Source: Volvox africanus | Lineage: Eukaryota; Chlorophyta; Chlorophyceae; Chlamydomonadales; Volvocaceae | Assembly (NCBI GenBank): GCA_030268105.1 | Contig: BSDZ01000003.1 | Span: 434,001 to 498,000, forward strand | Reading direction: 5' to 3' | Length of the DNA: 64,000 nt | Shown here: piece by piece, positions 1 to 12,640 of the stretch | Layout: each line of letters starts with the position of its first letter | How positions within the stretch are numbered: position 1 is the first letter of the stretch | Made by a program: the position numbers and the translations under genes | The notes under the pieces: generated by a model | What the model saw: the letters and a program-made list of their open reading frames with translations, nothing else | Databases searched by the model: none | Told to the model about the DNA's origin: nothing

Positions 1-3000
1 GTAAATATTTGCAATGCTTTCAGGCCTGCCTGGACCTTATTGCATCATTAAATAGTATATGTGCATGGCTCACTCTCAGGAACCTGCCCTAATCATCAGC
101 CAGCTGGAAGCTAACCATCGACTCTCGGCCAGCCCAAACCTATTGAAATTTGCAATGCGCCCAGGCCTGCCCGGACCTTATTGCATCATTCATTGGTATA
201 TGTGCATTGCGCACTCTCAACAACCTTCCCTGGTAATCAGCTAGCAGGAATCTTACCAGGGACTCTCAGCCAGCCCAAAACCTAATGAAATTTGCAATGC
301 GCCCAGGCCTGTCTGGCCCTTATTGCATCATTCATTGGTATATGTGAATTGCGCACTCTCAACAACCTGCCCTGATCATCAGCCAGCGGGAATCTAAGCA
401 GTGACTCTCGGCCAGCCCAAACCTATTGAAAATTGCAATGCGCCCTGGCCTGCCTGGCCCTTATTGCATCATTCATTGGTATATGTGCATTGCGCAGTCT
501 CAACAACCTTCCAGCGGGAATCTAACCGGCGACCCTCGGCTAGCCCAAACCTGTTAAAATTTGCAATGCGCCCAGGCCTGCCTGGCCCTTTTTGCATCAT
601 TTATTGTTATATGTGCATCGCGCACTCTCAACAACCTGCCAGCGGGAATCTAACCGGCGACATTCGGCCAGCCCAAACCAATTGAAAGTTGCAATGCGCC
701 CAGGTCTGCCTGGCCCTTATTGCATCAATCATCGGTACATGATCATTGCGCACTCTCAACAACCTGCCCTGATCATCAGCCAGCGGGAATCAAACCAGCG
801 ACTCTCGGACACCCCAAACCTGTTAAACCTCTTAATATTTGCAATGCGCCCAGGCCTGCCTGGCCCTTGTTGCATCATTAATTGATATATATGCATTGCG
901 CAGTTTTAACAACCTGCCAGAGGGAATCTAACCGGTGACTCTCGGCCAGCCCAAACCTGTTATTATTTGCAATTCTTTTAAGGCTGCCCGGCCCTTATTG
1001 CATCATTCATTGGTATATGTGCATTGCGCACTCTCAACAACCTGCCAGCGGGAATCTAACTGGCGACCCTCGGCTAGCCCAAACCTGTTAAAATTTGCAA
1101 TGCGCCCAGGCCTGCCTGGCCCTTATTGCATCATTCATTGTTATATGTGCATCGCGCACTCTCAACAACCTGCCAGCGGGAATCTAACCGGTGACTCTCG
1201 GCCAGCCCAAACCTGTTATTATTTGCAATTCTTTCAAGGCTGCCCGGCCCTTATTGCATCATTCATTGGTATATGTGCATTGCGCACTCTCAACAACCTG
1301 CCAGCGGGAATCTAATTGGCGACCCTCGGCTAGCCCAAACCTGTTAAAATTTGCAATGCGCCCAGGCCTGCCTGGCCCTTATAGCATCATTCATTGTTAC
1401 ATGTGCATCACGCACTCTCAACAACCTGCCAGCGGGAATCTAACCGGTGACTCTCGGCCAGCCCAAACCTGTTATTATTTGCAATTCTTTTAAGGCTGCC
1501 CGGCCCTTATTGCATCATTCAATTGTATATGTGCATTGCGCACTCTCAACAACCTGCCAGCGGGAATCTAACTGGCGACCCTCGGCTAGCCCAAACCTGT
1601 TAAAATTTGCAATGCGCCCAGGCCTGCCTGGCCCTTATTGCATCATTCATTGTTATATGTGCATCGCGCACTCTCAACAACCTGCCAGCGGGCATCTAAC
1701 CAGCGACTCTTGGCCAGCCCAAAACCTATTGAAATTTGCTATGCGCACAGGCCTGCCTGGACCTTATTGCATCATTAATTGGTATATGTGCATCGCGCAC
1801 TCTCAACAACCTGCCAGCGGGCATTTAACCAGCGACTCTTAGCCAGCCCAAACCTATTGAAAATTGCAATGCGCCCAGGCCTGCCTGGCCCTTATGGCAT
1901 CATTGATTGGTATATGTGCATTGCGCACTCTCAACAACCTGCCAGAGGAAATCTAACCTGCGACCCTCGGCCAGCCCAAACCTATTGAAAATTGCAATGC
2001 GCCCAGGCCTGCCTGGCCCTTATTGCATCATTTATTCTTATATGTGCATGGCTCACTCTCAACAACCTGCCAGCGGAAATCTAACCGGTGACTCTCGGCC
2101 AGCCCAAACCTGTTTATATTTGCAATGCTTTCAAGGCTGCCCAGCCCTTATTGCATCCTTAATTCTTATATTTGCATGGCTCACTCTCCGGAACCTGCCC
2201 TGATCATCAGCCAGCGGGCATCTAACCAGCGACTCTCGGCCAGCCCAAACCTATTGAAAGTTGCAATGCACCCAGGCCTGCCTGGCCCTTATTGCATCAT
2301 TCATTGGTATATGTGCATCGCGCACTCTCAACAACCTGCCAGCGGGCATCTAACCAGCGACTCTTGGCCAGCCCAAACCTGTTTATATTTGCAATGCGCC
2401 CAGGCCTGCCTGGCCCTTATTGCATCATTCATTGTTATATGTGCATTGCAGAGTCTCAACAACCTGCCAGCGGGAATCTAACTGGCGACCCTCAGCCAGC
2501 CCAAACCTATTGAAAATTGCAATGCGCCCAGGCCTGCCTGGCCCTTATTGCATCATTCATTGGTATATGTGCATCGCTCACTCTCAACAACCTGCCAGCG
2601 GGCATCTAACCAGCGACTCTTGGCCAGCCCAAACCTGTTTATATTTGCAATGCGCCCAGGCCTGCCTGGCCCTTTTTGCATCATTCATTGTTATATGTGC
2701 ATTGCAGAGTCTCAACAACCTGCCAGCGGGAATCTAACCAGCGACTCTTGGCCAGCATAAACCTGTTTATATTTGCAATGCCCCCAGGCCTGCCTGGCCC
2801 TTATGGCATCATTCATTGGTATATGTGCATTACAAAGTCTCAACAACCTGCCAGCGGGCATCTAACCAGCGACTCTTGGCTAGCCCACACCTGTTCTTAT
2901 TTGCAATGCGCCCAGGCCTGCCTGGACCTAATTCTATCATTCATTGTTATATGTGCATGGCTCACTCTCAACAACCTTCCCTGATCATCAGCCAGCGGGC

Positions 3001-3679
3001 ATCTAACCATCGACTCTCGGCCAGCCCAAACCTATTGAAATTTGGAATGCGCCCAGGCCTGCCTGGCCCTTATTGCATCATTCATTGGTATATGTGCATT
3101 GCGCACTCTCAACATCCTTCCCTGTTCATGAGCAAGTGGAAATCTAACCGGCAACTCTTGGCCAGCCCAAACCTATTGAAATTTGCTATGCGCACAGGCC
3201 TGCCTGGACCTTATTGCATCATTTATTGGTATATGTGCATCGCGCACTCTCAACAACCTGCCAGCGGGCATTGAACCAGCGACTCTTAGCCAGCCCAAAC
3301 CTATTGAAAATTGCAATGCGCCCAGGCCTGCCTGGCCCTTATTGCATCATTCATTGGTATATGTGCATTACAGAGTCTCAACAACCTGCCAGCGGGAATA
3401 TAACTGCCGACCCTCAGCCAGCCCAAACCATTTAAAACTTGTAATGCGCCCAGGCCTGCCTGGCCCTTATTGCATCATTTATTCATAAAGGGGTATTGCG
3501 CACTCTCAACAACCTGCCAGCGGGAATCTAAACGGCCGACCTCGGCCAGCCCAAACCTGTTAAAATTTGCAATGCGCCCAGGCCTACCTGGCCCTTATTG
3601 CATCATTCATTGTTATATGTGCATTGCGCAGTCTCAACAACCTACCAGCGGAAATCTAACCGGTGACTCTCGGCCAGCC

Positions 3680-5523
3680 CAAACCTGTTTTTATTTGCAA
3701 TTCTTTCAAGGCTGCCCGGCCCTTATTGCATGATTCATTGGTATATAGGCATTGCGCACTCTCAACAACCTGCCAGAGGAAATCTAACCGGTGACTCTCA
3801 GCTAGCCCAAACCTGTTTATATTTGCAATGCGCCCAGGCCTGCCTGGACCTAATTGCATCATTTATTCTTATATGTGCATGGCTCACTCTCAACAACCTT
3901 CCCTGATCATCAGCCAGCGGGCATCTAACCAGCGACTCTCGGCCAGCCCAAACCTATTGAAAGTTCCAATGCGCCCAGGCCTGCCTGGCCCTTATTGCAT
4001 CATTCATTGGTATATGTGCATTGCGCACTCTCAACAACCTGCCCTGATCATCAGCAAGCGGGAATCTAACCAGCGACCCTAAGCCAGCCCGAACCTATTG
4101 AAATTTGCAATGCGCCCAGGCCTGCCTGGCCCTTATTGCATCATTCATTGGTATATGTTCATTGCGCACTCTCAACAACCTGCCAGCTGGAATCTAAACG
4201 GCGACCCTCGGCTAGCCCAAACCTGTTTATATTTGCAGTGCGCCCAGGCCTGCCTGGCCCTTATTGCATCATTCATTGGTATATGTGCATCGTGCACTCT
4301 CAACAACCTGCCAGCGGGCATCTAACCAGCGACTCTCGGCCAGCCCAAACCTATTGAAAATTGCAATGCGCCCAGGCCTGCCTGGCCCTTATTGCATCAT
4401 TTATTCTTATATGTGCATGGCTTACTCTCAACAACCTGCCAGCGGAAATCTAACCAGTGACTCTCAGCCAGCCCAAACCTGTTATTATTTGCAATTCTTT
4501 CAAGGCTGCCCGGCCCTTATTGCATCATTTTTTCATATATGTGCATTGAACACTCTCAACAACCTGCCAGCTGGAATCTAAACGGCGACCCTCGGCTAGC
4601 CCAAACCTGTTTTTATTTGCAATTCTTTCAAGGCTGCCCGGCCCTTATTGCATGATTCATTGGTATATAGGCATTGCGCACTCTCAACAACCTGCCAGAG
4701 GAAATCTAACCGGTGACTCTCAGCTAGCCCAAACCTGTTTATATTTGCAATGCGCCCAGGCCTGCCTGGACCTAATTGCATCATTTATTCTTATATGTGC
4801 ATGGCTCACTCTCAACAACCTTCCCTGATCATCAGCCAGCGGGCATCTAACCAGCGACTCTCGGCCAGCCCAAACCTATTGAAAGTTCCAATGCGCCCAG
4901 GCCTGCCTGGCCCTTATTGCATCATTCATTGGTATATGTGCATTGCGCACTCTCAACAACCTGCCCTGATCATCAGCAAGCGGGAATCTAACCAGCGACC
5001 CTAAGCCAGCCCGAACCTATTGAAATTTGCAATGCGCCCAGGCCTGCCTGGCCCTTATTGCATCATTCATTGGTATATGTTCATTGCGCACTCTCAACAA
5101 CCTGCCAGCTGGAATCTAAACGGCGACCCTCGGCTAGCCCAAACCTGTTTATATTTGCAATGCGCCCAGGCCTGCCTGGCCCTTATTGCATCATTCATTG
5201 GTATATGTGCATCGTGCACTCTCAACAACCTGCCAGCGGGCATCTAACCAGCGACTCTCGGCCAGCCCAAACCTATTGAAAATTGCAATGCGCCCAGGCC
5301 TGCCTGGCCCTTATTGCATCATTTATTCTTATATGTGCATGGCTTACTCTCAACAACCTGCCAGCGGAAATCTAACCAGTGACTCTCAGCCAGCCCAAAC
5401 CTGTTATTATTTGCAATTCTTTCAAGGCTGCCCGGCCCTTATTGCATCATTTTTTCATATATGTGCATTGAACACTCTCAACAACCTGCCAGCTGGAATC
5501 TAAACGGCGACCCTCGGCTAGCC
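3680..5523. repeat. 922-bp higher-order duplication (7 monomers x 2)
   Basis: Bases from about 3680 to 4601 recur nearly unchanged 922 bp downstream (about 4602-5523), including private variants such as AAAGTTCCAATGCG, the reading CCCTAAGCCAGCCCG, and GTGCATTGAACACTC. The period equals 7 x 128 + 2 x 13, that is seven monomers of which two are the long form. The boundaries are approximate because each flank is also satellite. Confidence 0.85.
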
Positions 5524-6839
5524 CAAACCTGTTAAAATTTGCAATGCGCCCAGGCCTGCCTGGCCCTTATTGCATCATTCATTGGTATATGTGCATTGCG
5601 CACTCTCAACAACCTGCCCTGATCATCAGCAAGCGGGAATCTAACCAGCGACCCTAAGCCAGCCCGAACCTATTGAAATTTGCAATGCGCCCAGGCCTGC
5701 CTGGCCCTTATTGCATCATTTTTTCATATATGTGCATTGCGCACTCTCAACAACCTGCCAGCTGGAATCTAAACGGCGACCCTCGGCTAGCCCAAACCTG
5801 TTTATATTTGCAATGCGCCCAGGCCTGCCTGGCCCTTATTGCATCATTCATTGGTATATGTGCATCGTGCACTCTCAACAACCTGCCAGCGGGCATCTAA
5901 CCAGCGACTCTCGGCCAGCCCAAACCTATTGAAAATTGCAATGCGCCCAGGCCTGCCTGGCCCTTATTGCATCATTGATTCTTATATGTGCATGGCTTAC
6001 TCTCAACAACCTGCCAGCGAAAATCTAACCAGTGACTCTCGGCCAGCCCAAACCTGTTTATATTTGCAATTCTTTCAAGGCTGCCCGGCCCTTATTGCAT
6101 CATTCATTGGTATATAGGCAATGCGCACTCTCAACAACCTTCCCTGATCATCAGCCAGCGGGCATCTAACCAGCGTCTCTCGGCCAGCCCAAACCTATTG
6201 AAATTTGCAATGCGCCCAGGCCTGCCTGGCCCTTATTGCATCATTTATTCATATATGTGCATTGCGCACTCTCAACAACCTGCCAGAGGGAATCTAACCG
6301 GTGACTCTCAGCTAGCCCAAACCTGTTTATATTTGCAATGCACCCAGGCCTGCCTGGACCTAATTGCATCATTTATTCTTATATGTGCATGGCTCACTCT
6401 CAACAACCTTCCCTGATCAACAGCCAGCGGGAATCTAACCAGCGACCCTCGGCTAGCCCAAACCTGTTTATATTTGCAATGCCCCCAGGCCTGCCTGGCC
6501 CTTATTGCATCATTCATTGGTATATGTTCATTGCGCACTCTCAACAACCTGCCAGCTGGAATCTAAACGGCGACCCTCGGCTAGCCCAAACCTGTTAAAA
6601 TTTGCAATGTGCCCAGGCCTGCCTGGCCCTTATTGCATCATTCATTGGTATATGTGCATCGTGCACTCTCAACAACCTGCCAGCGGGAATCTAACCAGCG
6701 ACTCTCGGCCAGCCCAAACCTATTGAAAATTGCAATGCGCCCAGGCCTGCCTGGCCCTTATTGCATCATTTATTCTTATATGTGCATGGCTCACTCTCAA
6801 CAACCTGCCAGCGGAAATCTTACCAGTGACTCTCGGCCA

Positions 6840-9800
6840 GCCCAAACCTGTTTATATTTGCAATGCTTTCAAGGCTGCCCGGCCCTTATTGCATCATTCA
6901 TTGGTATATAGGCAATGCGCACTCTCAACAACCTTCCCTGATCATCAGCCAGCGGGCATCTAACCAGCGACTCTCGGCCAGCCCAAACCTATTGAAATTT
7001 GGAATGCGCCCAGGCCTGCCTGGCCCTTATTGCATCATTCATTGGTATATGTGCATTGCGCACTCTCAACATCCTTCCCTGTTCATGAGCAAGTGGAAAT
7101 CTAACCGGCAACTCTTGGCCAGCCCAAACCTATTGAAATTTGCTATGCGCACAGGCCTGCCTGGACCTTATTGCATCATTTATTGGTATATGTGCATCGC
7201 GCACTCTCAACAACCTGCCAGCGGGCATTGAACCAGCGACTCTTAGCCAGCCCAAACCTATTGAAAATTGCAATGCGCCCAGGCCTGCCTGGCCCTTATT
7301 GCATCATTCATTGGTATATGTGCATTACAGAGTCTCAACAACCTGCGAGCGGGAATATAACTGCCGACCCTTAGCCAGCCCAAACCATTTGAAACTTGTA
7401 ATGCGCCCAGGCCTGCCTGGCCCTCATTGCATCATTTATTCATAAAGGGGTATTGCGCACTCTCAACAACCTGCCAGCGGGCATCTAAACGGCCGACCTC
7501 GGCCAGCCCAAACCTGTTAAAATTTGCAATGCGCCCAGGCCTACCTGGCCCTTATTGCATCATTCATTCTTATATGTGCATCGCGCACTCTCAACAACCT
7601 ACCAGCGGGAATCTAACCGGTGACTCTTGGCCAGCCCAAACCTGTTTTTATTTGCAATTCTTTCAAGGCTGCCCGGCCCTTATTGCATCATTCATTGGTA
7701 TATAGGCATTGCGCACTCTCAACAACCTGCCATCGGGAATCTAACTGGCGACCCTCGGCTAGCCCAAACCTGTTAAAATTTGCAATGCGCCCAGGCCTGC
7801 CTGGCCCTTATTGCATCATTCATTGTTATATGTGCATTGCGCAGTCTCAACAACCTGCCAGCGGAAATCTAACTGGTGACTCTCGGCCAGCCCAAACCTA
7901 TTGAAAGTTGCAATGCGCCCAGGCCTGCCTGGCCCTTATTGCATCATTTATTGTTATATGTGCATCGCGCACTCTCAACAACCTGCCAGCGGGAATCTAA
8001 CCGGTGACTCTCGGCCAGCCCAAACCTGTTATTATTTGCAATGCTTTCAAGGCTGCCCGGCCCTTATTGCATCATTCATTGGTATATGTGCATTGCGCAC
8101 TCTCAACAACCTGCCAGCGGGAATCTAACTGGCGACCCTTGGCTAGCCCAAACCTGTTAAAATGTGCAATGCGCCCAGGCCTGCCTGGCCCTTATTGCAT
8201 CATTCATTGGTATATGTGCATCGTGCACTCTCAACAACCTGCCAGCGGGCATCTAACCAGCGACTCTCGGCCAGCCCAAACCTATTGAAAATTGCAATGC
8301 GCCCTGGCCTGCCTGGCCCTTATTGCATCATTCATTGTTATATGTGCATTGCGCAGTCTCAACAACCTACCAGCGGGAATCTAACCGGTGACTCTCGGCC
8401 AGCCCAAACCTGTTATTATTTGCAATTCTTTCAAGGCTGCCCGGCCCTTATTGCATCATTCATTGGTATATAGGCATTGCGCACTCTCAACAACCTGCCA
8501 GCGGGAATCTAACTGGCGACCCTCGGCTAGCCCAAACCTGTTAAAATTTGCAATGCGCCCAGGCCTGCCTGGCCCTTATTGCATCATTCATTGTTATATA
8601 TGCATTGCGCAGTCTCAACAACCTGCCAGCGGAAATCTAACCGGTGACTCTCGGCCAGCCCAAACCTGTTTATATTTGCAATGCTTTCAAGGCTGCCCGG
8701 CCCTTATTGCATCCTTTATTCTTATATTTGCATGGCTCACTCTCCGGAACCTGCCCGGATCATCAGCCAGCGGGAATCTAACCAGCGACTCTTGGCCAGC
8801 CCAAACCTGTTTATATTTGCAATGCGCCCAGGCCTGCCTGGCCCTTTTTGCATCATTCATTGTTATATGTGCATTGCAGAGTCTCAACAACCTGCCAGCG
8901 GGAATCTAACTGGCGACCCTCAGCCAGCCCAAACCTATTATAAATTGCAATGCGCCCAGGCCTGCCTGGCCCTTATTGCATCATTTATTCTTATATGTGC
9001 ATGGCTCACTCTCAACAACCTGCCAGCGGAAATCTAACCAGTGACTCTCGGCCAGCCCAAACCTGTTATTATTTGCAATGCGCACAGGCCTGCCTGGACC
9101 TAATTGCATCATTTATTCTTATATGTGCATGGCTCACTCTCAACAACCTTCCCTGATCATCAGCCAGCGGGCATCTAACTAGCGACTCTCGGCCAGCCCA
9201 AACCTATTGAAAGTTGCAATGCGCCCAGGCCTGCCTGGCCCTTATTGCATCATTCATTGGTATATGTGCATTGCGCACTCTCAACAACCTGCCAGAGGAA
9301 ATCTAACCTGCGAGCCTCGGCCAGCCCAAACCTATTGAAAGTTGCAATGCGCCCAGGCCTGCCTGGCCCTTATTGCATCATTCATTGGTATATGTGCATT
9401 GCGCACTCTCAACAACCTGCCAGAGGAAATCTAACCTGCGAGCCTCGGCCAGCCCAAACCTATTGAAAGTTGCAATGCGCCCAGGCCTGCCTGGCCCTTA
9501 TTGCATCATTTATTCTTATATGTGCATGGCTCACTCTCAACAACCTGCCAGCGGAAATCTAACCGGTGACTCTCGGCCAGCCCAAACCTATTGAAAGTTG
9601 CAATGCTTTCAAGGCTGCCCGGCCCTTATTGCATCCTTTATTCTTATATTTGCATGGCTCACTCTCCGGAACCTGCCCTGATCATCAGCCAGAGGGCATC
9701 TAACCAGCGACTCTCGGCCAGCCCAAACCTATTGAAAGTTGCAATGCGCCCAGGCCTGCCTGGCCCTTATTGCATCATTCATTGGTATATGTGCATTGCG

Positions 9801-12640
9801 CACTCTCAACAACCTGCCAGAGGAAATCTAACCTGCGAGCCTCGGCCAGCCCAAACCTATTGAAAGTTGCAATGCGCCCAGGCCTGCCTGGCCCTTATTG
9901 CATCATTTATTCTTATATGTGCGTGGCTCACTCTCAACAACCTGCCAGCGGAAATCAAACCGGTGACTCTCAGCCAGCCCAAACCTATTGAAAGTTGCAA
10001 TGCTTTCAAGGCTGCCCGGCCCTTTTTGCATCCTTTATTCTTATATTTGCATGGCTCACTCTCAACAACCTACCAGCGGGAATCTAACTGGTGACTCTCG
10101 GCCAGCCCAAACCTGTTATTATTCGCAATTCTTTCAAGGCTGCCCGGCCCTTATTGCATCATTCATTGGTATATAGGCATTGCGCACTCTCAACAACCTG
10201 CCAGCGGGAATCTAACTGGCGACCCTCGGCTAGCCCAAACCTGTTTATATTTGCAATGCGCCCAGGCCTGCCTGGCAATTATTGCATCATTTATTATTAT
10301 ATGTGCATGGCTCACTCTCAACAACCTGCCAGCGGAAATCTAACCAGTGACTCTCGGCCAGCCCAAACCTGTTTATATTTGCAATGCTTTCAAGGCTGCC
10401 CGGCCCTTATTGCATCATTCATTGGTATATAGGCAATGCGCACTCTCAACAACCTTCCCTGATCATCAGCCAGCGGGCATCTAACCAGCGACTCTCGGCC
10501 AGCCCAAACCTATTGAAATTTGGAATGCGCCCAGGCCTGCCTGGCCCTTATTGCATCATTCATTGGTATATGTGCATTGCGCACTCTCAACATCCTTCCC
10601 TGTTCATGAGCAAGTGGAAATCTAACCGGCAACTCTTGGCCAGCCCAAACCTATTGAAATTTGCTATGCGCACAGGCCTGCCTGGACCTTATTGCATCAT
10701 TTATTGGTATATGTGCATCGCGCACTCTCAACAACCTGCCAGCGGGCATTTAACCAGCGACTCTTAGCCAGCCCAAACCTATTGAAAATTGCAATGCGCC
10801 CAGGCCTGCCTGGCCCTTATTGCATCATTCATTGGTATATGTGCATTACAGAGTCTCAACAACCTGCCAGCGGGAATATAACTGCCGACCCTTAGCCAGC
10901 CCAAACCATTTGAAACTTGTAATGCGCCCAGGCCTGCCTTGCCCTTATTGCATCATTTATTCATAAAGGGGTATTGCGCACTCTCAACAACCTGCCAGCG
11001 GGCATCTAAACGGCCGACCTCGGCCAGCCCAAACCTGTTAAAATGTGCAATGCGCCCAGGCCTGCCTGGCCCTTATTGCATCATTCATTGGTATATGTGC
11101 ATCGTGCACTCTCAACAACCTGCCAGCGGGCATCTAACCAGCGACTCTCGGCCAGCCCAAACCTATTGAAAATTGCAATGCGCCCTGGCCTGCCTGGCCC
11201 TTATTGCATCATTCATTGTTATATGTGCATTGTGCAGTCTCAACAACCTACCAGCGGGAATCTAACCGGTGACTCTCGGCAAGCCCAAACCTGTTATTAT
11301 TTGCAATTCTTTCAAGGCTGCCCGGCCCTTATTGCATCATTCATTGGTATATAGGCATTGCGCACTCTCAACAACCTGCCAGCGGGAATCTAACTGGCGA
11401 CCCTCGGCTAGCCCAAACCTGTTAAAATTTGCAATGCGCCCAGGCCTGCCTGGCCCTTATTGCATCATTCATTGTTATATGTGCATTGCGCAGTCTCAAC
11501 AACCTGCCAGCGGAAATCTAACCGGTGACTCTCGGCCAGCCCAAACCTGTTTATATTTGCAATGCTTTCAAGGCTGCCCGGCCCTTATTGCATCCTTTAT
11601 TCTTATATTTGCATGGCTCACTCTCCGGAACCTGCCCGGATCATCAGCCAGCGGGAATCTAACCAGCGACTCTTGGCCAGCACAAACCTGTTTATATTTG
11701 CAATGCGCCCAGGCCTGCCTGGCCCTTTTTGCATCATTCATTGTTATATGTGCATTGCAGAGTCTCAACAACCTGCCAGCGGGAATCTAACTGGCGACCC
11801 TCAGCCAGCCCAAACCTATTATAAATTGCAATGCGCCCAGGCCTGCCTGGCCCTTATTGCATCATTTATTCTTATATGTGCATGGCTCACTCTCAACAAC
11901 CTGCCATCGGAAATCTAACCGGTGACTCATGGCCAGCCCAAACCTGTTATTATTTGCAATGCGCACAGGCCTGCCTGGACCTAATTGCATCATTTATTCT
12001 TATATGTGCATGGCTCACTCTCAACAACCTTCCCTGATCATCAGCCAGCGGGCATCTAACCAGCGACTCTCGGCCAGCCCAAACCTATTGAAAGTTGCAA
12101 TGCGCCCAGGCCTGCCTGGCCCTTATTGCATCATTCATTGGTATATGTGCATTGCGCACTCTCAACAACCTGCCAAAGGAAATCTAACCTGCGAGCCTCG
12201 GCCAGCCCAAACCTATTGAAACTTGCAATGCGCCCAGGCCTGCCTGGCCCTTATTGCATCATTTATTCTTATATGTGCATGGCTCACTCTCAACAACCTG
12301 CCAGCGGAAATCTAACCGGTGACTCTCGGCCAGCCCAAACCTATTGAAAGTTGCAATGCTTTCAAGGCTGCCCGGCCCTTATTGCATCCTTTATTCTTAT
12401 ATTTGCATGGCTCACTCTCCGGAACCTGCCCTGATCATCAGCCAGAGGGCATCTAACCAGCGACTCTCGGCCAGCCCAAACCTATTGAAAGTTGCAATGC
12501 GCCCAGGCCTGCCTGGCCCTTATTGCATCATTCATTGGTATATGTGCATTGCGCACTCTCAACAACCTGCCAAAGGAAATCTAACCTGCGACCCTCGGCC
12601 AGCCCAAACCTATTGAAAATTGCAATGCGCCCAGGCCTGC
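6840..12640. repeat. Large satellite duplication with internal monomer loss
   Basis: The block at about 6840-9890 recurs at about 10361-12640. The offset is 3521 bp for the first part (6840-7520), 2881 bp for the middle (8160-9330) and 2753 bp for the end (9480-9890). The two changes in offset are 640 bp (five 128-bp monomers) and 128 bp (one monomer), so the second copy lacks whole monomers. A related block at about 3000-3640 also matches 6957-7597 (offset 3957). All coordinates are approximate and come from matching variant monomers. Confidence 0.75.
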
